Of a DNA stretch of 64,000 nucleotides, positions 60,815 through 64,000 are shown one piece after another. Under the pieces are notes generated by a model. It ran no database searches, had not been told where the DNA came from, and saw only the letters and a list, made by a program, of their open reading frames with translations. The first letter of the stretch is position 1, and each line of letters opens with the position of its first letter. The position numbers were made by a program, and so were the translations under genes. This stretch comes from Chloroflexota bacterium (GTDB lineage Bacteria > Chloroflexota > Anaerolineae > Aggregatilineales > J027), in NCBI GenBank assembly GCA_013112715.1, contig JABFGB010000007.1, positions 124,001 to 188,000 on the forward strand, read 5' to 3'.

Positions 60815-61923
60815 ACCCATTCACTTCCATAAGCACAAACACCCGTGCGTGGTGAATTTACAATCGGCAGCATCATCTCGTCACCACACTTGTGTTTCTT
60901 GGCACACTTTTTGCATACCGCCCCATGATTGGAATAGGCGGCGCCGCCCCAATTACAATTCGTACAAACCAATGTGGCGGGTTGACCACAGACCTCGCAT
61001 AGAATTTCCGGGGCTTCATTACGCGCCAATAACACCACTGGGGCTTTCTTTTTACCGAGGGCAACACCTTCTCGTTCACTCAGAACTTTGAGGGTCAATT
61101 CAGTCGTTGAGCCAAAATCATATTCATGGTCGAATTTCGTGCCCACCTTGAGAACATCCCCCAATGCGCTGCCCATATCTTCTTCGCGGAAATCATCAAA
61201 TAAGAGGGGGAAAGGTGGCAACGACTCTGCCTCTTGAATCGCCTCTTGTTCCAGCGCATCCAACCGTGTCAGCATATCTTTGGCAGAAAGTTTCTTGAGA
61301 TCAACATTAAGTTCTGCCTTAAGATCATTCATGATTGCTGCACCAAGTGTTTTTTCGAGCATATCAGTCATATCTGCGATGAGACGCTTTAAGACGGCTT
61401 GAAAAAAGGCTTCGGCGGTTTCATCCCCGACTTTAGCACGCTGTTCTGCAAGATACTTATGGAAAAGCCCCTCAATATCCATTGACAATAACGGGGCCAG
61501 TTCAGGGGGCGGAGGGGGCAGCGGCGCAGGCATCATTGGGAACATCCCCCCTAATGGGTCATTGCCACCGGGAAACCCCATTGGGAAAAAATCTTCTTCA
61601 GGTGAAATAGAATAAGATACTTTATCTATCCGAAACGCGCTCAGATGCCCACAACATTCCAGCCAAATATCCCGCAGATATTGATCGAGATCAGCCAGTT
61701 TTGCCGAAGCGGGGACTTCCAGATGCAGCCAATACATCGGCAGGCCACGCCCTTCGACCAAAAGATGAAAAAGACGCTCTTTCTTGGTACGGCTTTTCTG
61801 ACTCGCGGCTTCTTGGGCGGCTTGTCGTTCTTTGCAGGTGTTTAAATGTCGCTTAATTACATTTTTGGGGAATGTCTCTTTGCAATAAGCACACGTCCCA
61901 TTCGAAATTTGCTTGTCCGCCAC
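60811..61923 (-). CDS. Zinc-finger protein with pRiA4b ORF-3-like domain
   Basis: A 370-residue protein. The N-terminus has a C2HC zinc knuckle (Cys11, Cys14, His26, Cys30 in CAYCKETFPKNVIKRHLNTC). Residues about 50-290 match the plasmid pRiA4b ORF-3-like fold, with LHLEVPASAKLADLDQYLRDIWLECCGHLSAFRI and the signature FDHEYDFGSTTEL, split by a helical insertion of about 130 residues. The C-terminus carries more cysteine pairs (CEVCGQPATLVCTNC and CKKCAKKHKC) for at least one further zinc site. The family's function is uncertain. It ends close to lspA on the same strand (15-base gap), so the two may be co-transcribed. Confidence 0.8.
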   Translation of the reverse strand: MADKQISNGTCAYCKETFPKNVIKRHLNTCKERQAAQEAASQKSRTKKERLFHLLVEGRGLPMYWLHLEVPASAKLADLDQYLRDIWLECCGHLSAFRIDKVSYSISPEEDFFPMGFPGGNDPLGGMFPMMPAPLPPPPPELAPLLSMDIEGLFHKYLAEQRAKVGDETAEAFFQAVLKRLIADMTDMLEKTLGAAIMNDLKAELNVDLKKLSAKDMLTRLDALEQEAIQEAESLPPFPLLFDDFREEDMGSALGDVLKVGTKFDHEYDFGSTTELTLKVLSEREGVALGKKKAPVVLLARNEAPEILCEVCGQPATLVCTNCNWGGAAYSNHGAVCKKCAKKHKCGDEMMLPIVNSPRTGVCAYGSEWV

Positions 61924-61938
61924 TTAAAAAATCCTCCC

Positions 61939-62472
61939 TCAGATTTCCTTTTTTGCGATCTTACGATCCTCCCACCAAAGAAGCATCACCAGCACCACCA
62001 CGCCCACGACAATGGAGCTATCAGCCACATTAAAAATCGGGTAGCCATGCACATGAAAAAAATCCACTACATAGCCACGTGTGATGCGGTCTAGGGCATT
62101 CCCCAATGCACCCCCCATTTGCAATCCCAATGTAAGGCGAACCAGCCAAGACCCGGTTGGCAATTTGCGATAGTAATAAACAATCGCCCCCACCACAACG
62201 ACAGCGATCAGCAAAAAGATATTGCCGAATTCCTGTGCCATACCAAACGCCGCACCCGTATTGCGCGTATAGGTGATGTCAAAAATACTCTTGAGTGCTG
62301 GAATCGGCACCCACGTTTCGCCATAATCCAGCGATTGCACCACAATCCACTTGGTAATCTGGTCGGTGATGATAGTCTGAACCGCCACCCCAAATAACAA
62401 CGCCCATTGGGGGGTTGCCGCCGTATTTTCTGGGGCAGGATTAGGCGAATCATTTTGCAAAGATGTTTCCAA
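61939..62472 (-). CDS. lspA: Lipoprotein signal peptidase (signal peptidase II)
   Basis: A 177-residue membrane aspartyl protease that cleaves prolipoproteins after lipid modification. The family motifs are ITDQITKWIV, ITYTRNTGAAFGM, GGALGNALDRITRGYVVDFF and FNVADSSIVVG; the catalytic aspartates are Asp128 and Asp151. Four helices are predicted, at about 23-43, 83-101, 112-127 and 150-166. It has an N-terminal Pro/Asn-rich extension of about 20 residues. ileS lies directly upstream on the same strand, a very common bacterial arrangement. Confidence 0.93.
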   Translation of the reverse strand: METSLQNDSPNPAPENTAATPQWALLFGVAVQTIITDQITKWIVVQSLDYGETWVPIPALKSIFDITYTRNTGAAFGMAQEFGNIFLLIAVVVVGAIVYYYRKLPTGSWLVRLTLGLQMGGALGNALDRITRGYVVDFFHVHGYPIFNVADSSIVVGVVVLVMLLWWEDRKIAKKEI

Positions 62473-62553
62473 TGTCGCTACTCCACACTACATTTCGGTG
62501 ATTCACCCCGGCTAACTTCAGCACGGCGGCTTTAGCCCCGTGTCATCATAGCA

Positions 62554-62581
62554 AGGGGTGACCTGATTGTACATCACCCCT
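62554..62581 (-). terminator. Hairpin between ileS and lspA
   Basis: A perfect 8-bp repeat, AGGGGTGA (62554-62561) and TCACCCCT (62574-62581), with a 12-base loop. The T run on the minus strand is weak, so it may be an attenuator or RNA-stability element rather than a full terminator. Confidence 0.4.
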
Positions 62582-62599
62582 AGCGAGAAAATATAGGCT

Positions 62600-64000
62600 T
62601 TATAGCCGACGGAGACTGACGGTTACTTTCGCCCCGTCCACATCGAGCGTTTGGGTGTGCCCCCCATTCGACGGCCCACCAGACAGCCATTCTTCGGCGA
62701 GTGTCTCATTGCGGATATACTGCTCAAATTGGCGCATCACCTCCGCCAATCCACCCTCCGCCTGATACGTCACAGCGATGCGATCACTCAGATCGAAATC
62801 GGCATCCTTACGTAGCGTCTGGATAAACCGCACGATTTCACGCGCCTGCCCTTCACGCACCAAATCATCGGTCAGTTCAGTGCGTAACGCCGCCAAGTAA
62901 CCATGTTCCTCGGCCACCGCAAACCCTTCGGCACTAGTCTGTTTGACGATCACCTGCTGCGGGGTTAGCGCGAACGTTTTGCCATTGGCCTCTACTGAAA
63001 TCGCGTCGCCTGCCAACAAGGTACGGCTCCAATTGACCAACTGCTCTCCACTGGCATTCACCAGCAGGTTACGAACGGCTTGGAAATCACCCCGCAGTTC
63101 TTTGCCCAGTGTGTCAATCGGCTTCAGCGCATACTTGACCATCCCAACGCTTTCCGCCGGATTCAAGATATGCACCGCTTTGACATTCAACTCATCGGCG
63201 ATGACATCCGCCATATCAAGCAGGGTATCCCCTTCTTCATGTGACGGTACGGCGAAATTGACTTCTGAGAGCGGTTGGCGCACGCGGATTTCGGCATTAT
63301 TCCGCGCCGCATGTCCGAGGCTGACCATCCGTTTGACCAGTCCCATCTTATAGTTCAGGTCGTCGTTAATGACAGCCTTGTTCGCGGCGGGCCATGTTGC
63401 CAAATGCACACTTTCCGGCGCGGCAGCATCATGCCCCACCACCAGATTTTGATACATCGCCTCCGCCAAAAACGGCATCGAAGGCGCAAGCAGTTTGGCA
63501 ATCGTCACCAGACATTCATAGAGCGTCTGATAGGCCGCCAATTTATCCTGCGGGTTATCATCCAGCCAGAAGCGACGACGTGAACGCCGCAGATACCAAT
63601 TGCTCAAATCTTCGACAAATTCTTCAATCGGGCGGGTTGCCCCGATCACATCAAAGGTTTCAAAGGCCCGTGTCGTCCGGTCAACCAGCGTATTCAGTTC
63701 ACTCAAAGCCCACTGATCCAACATTTCACGTTTTTGCAGCGGCACTTGCGGTGTATTTGGATCGAAATTGTCCAGATTGGCATAGGTGACAAAGAAGCTG
63801 TAGACATTCCACAACTTCAGATAGAAATTCCGCAAGATTTCCGCGATGGGTGGGATTTCATCTTGCGTATCAGGATTCCGCCATCCCATATATTTGGTGT
63901 CCCCCGGCTGGCTGGCGGTGAACATAAACCAGCGCATCGCATCCGCCCCATATTTCTCAATCACGTCCCAAGGTGCAACAATATTGCCCTTGCTTTTAGA
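62600..64000 (-). CDS. ileS: Isoleucyl-tRNA synthetase, C-terminal part (5' end outside window)
   Basis: The visible 466 residues start inside the class I KMSKS loop (SKSKGNIVAPWDVI at the window edge), followed by the catalytic-core end KYGADAMRWFMF, the anticodon-binding domain (DRTTRAFETFDVIGATRPIEEFVEDLSNWYLRRSRRRFW) and a C-terminal region. There is no C-terminal zinc finger; instead the tail (LTDDLVREGQAREIVRFIQTLRKDADFDLSDRI...) resembles the C-terminal domain of the eukaryote-like type 2 IleRS. The reading frame continues through position 64000 with no start in view, so it is a partial gene. lspA is downstream. Confidence 0.93.
   Translation of the reverse strand, partial: SKSKGNIVAPWDVIEKYGADAMRWFMFTASQPGDTKYMGWRNPDTQDEIPPIAEILRNFYLKLWNVYSFFVTYANLDNFDPNTPQVPLQKREMLDQWALSELNTLVDRTTRAFETFDVIGATRPIEEFVEDLSNWYLRRSRRRFWLDDNPQDKLAAYQTLYECLVTIAKLLAPSMPFLAEAMYQNLVVGHDAAAPESVHLATWPAANKAVINDDLNYKMGLVKRMVSLGHAARNNAEIRVRQPLSEVNFAVPSHEEGDTLLDMADVIADELNVKAVHILNPAESVGMVKYALKPIDTLGKELRGDFQAVRNLLVNASGEQLVNWSRTLLAGDAISVEANGKTFALTPQQVIVKQTSAEGFAVAEEHGYLAALRTELTDDLVREGQAREIVRFIQTLRKDADFDLSDRIAVTYQAEGGLAEVMRQFEQYIRNETLAEEWLSGGPSNGGHTQTLDVDGAKVTVSLRRL

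Overview
This is a 64 kb stretch of a bacterial chromosome of moderate GC with dense genes on both strands. The gene set is bacterial housekeeping plus energy metabolism: group 3b-type NiFe hydrogenase, multihaem cytochromes, a serS T-box, LIV and BMP-type ABC transporters, TPR/TolB/PPC/CAP surface proteins with Thr/Pro-rich linkers, and a type-2-like IleRS. This mix fits a Chloroflexota (Anaerolineae-like) bacterium. That assignment is inference from gene content, not from a marker-gene tree. No rRNA, tRNA, CRISPR array, prophage or intact insertion sequence was seen.

Layout. 1-2.1 kb: end of a respiratory module (four-cluster Fe-S subunit and NrfD-like membrane subunit), closed by a hairpin. 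2.2-7.2 kb: a compact operon for a soluble NAD(P)-linked NiFe hydrogenase, in the order beta, a lone cyclic-nucleotide-binding domain protein, gamma, delta, alpha, maturation protease. 7.25-10 kb: convergent pyruvate phosphate dikinase. 10.4-14.5 kb: a three-gene electron-transfer operon with two membrane-anchored nine-haem cytochromes c and a cytochrome b fused to a cytochrome c domain. 14.5-18.3 kb: an AraC-type regulator (possibly leaderless mRNA), a VOC protein, then a serine T-box controlling a 53-residue membrane protein, serS and a TPR protein. 18.3-25.1 kb: beta-propeller proteins, a KAS III-like enzyme, a thioredoxin/PPC exported protein, a HEAT protein and a small membrane protein.

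25.1-29.3 kb: PadR regulator with ABC-2 exporter and a clear palindromic operator. 29.3-34.9 kb: SDR protein, greA, dgt, uvrB, and a DoxX/DUF417-like membrane protein. 35-42.5 kb: a minus-strand operon of acyl-CoA synthetase and a complete LIV-type ABC transporter. 42.7-46.9 kb: typA/bipA and a 743-residue protein of unknown function. 47.1-55.9 kb: a minus-strand operon coupling a BMP-type (nucleoside/purine-like) ABC transporter to a two-subunit xanthine-dehydrogenase-type molybdoenzyme, probably for uptake and oxidation of purines. 56.1-58.2 kb: a DprE1/DprE2-like redox pair. 58.3-64 kb: TPR-TM-CAP protein, gatC, a long imperfect inverted repeat, a zinc-finger/pRiA4b ORF-3-like protein, lspA and the 3' two-fifths or so of ileS (cut by the window edge).

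The most interesting points are the 9+9+b/c cytochrome operon, the lone cyclic-nucleotide-binding protein inside the hydrogenase operon, the serine T-box with a novel small membrane ORF before serS, the large insertion in SerRS, the orphan 743-residue protein, and a family of related hairpins used as terminators and inside the 60.2 kb inverted repeat.
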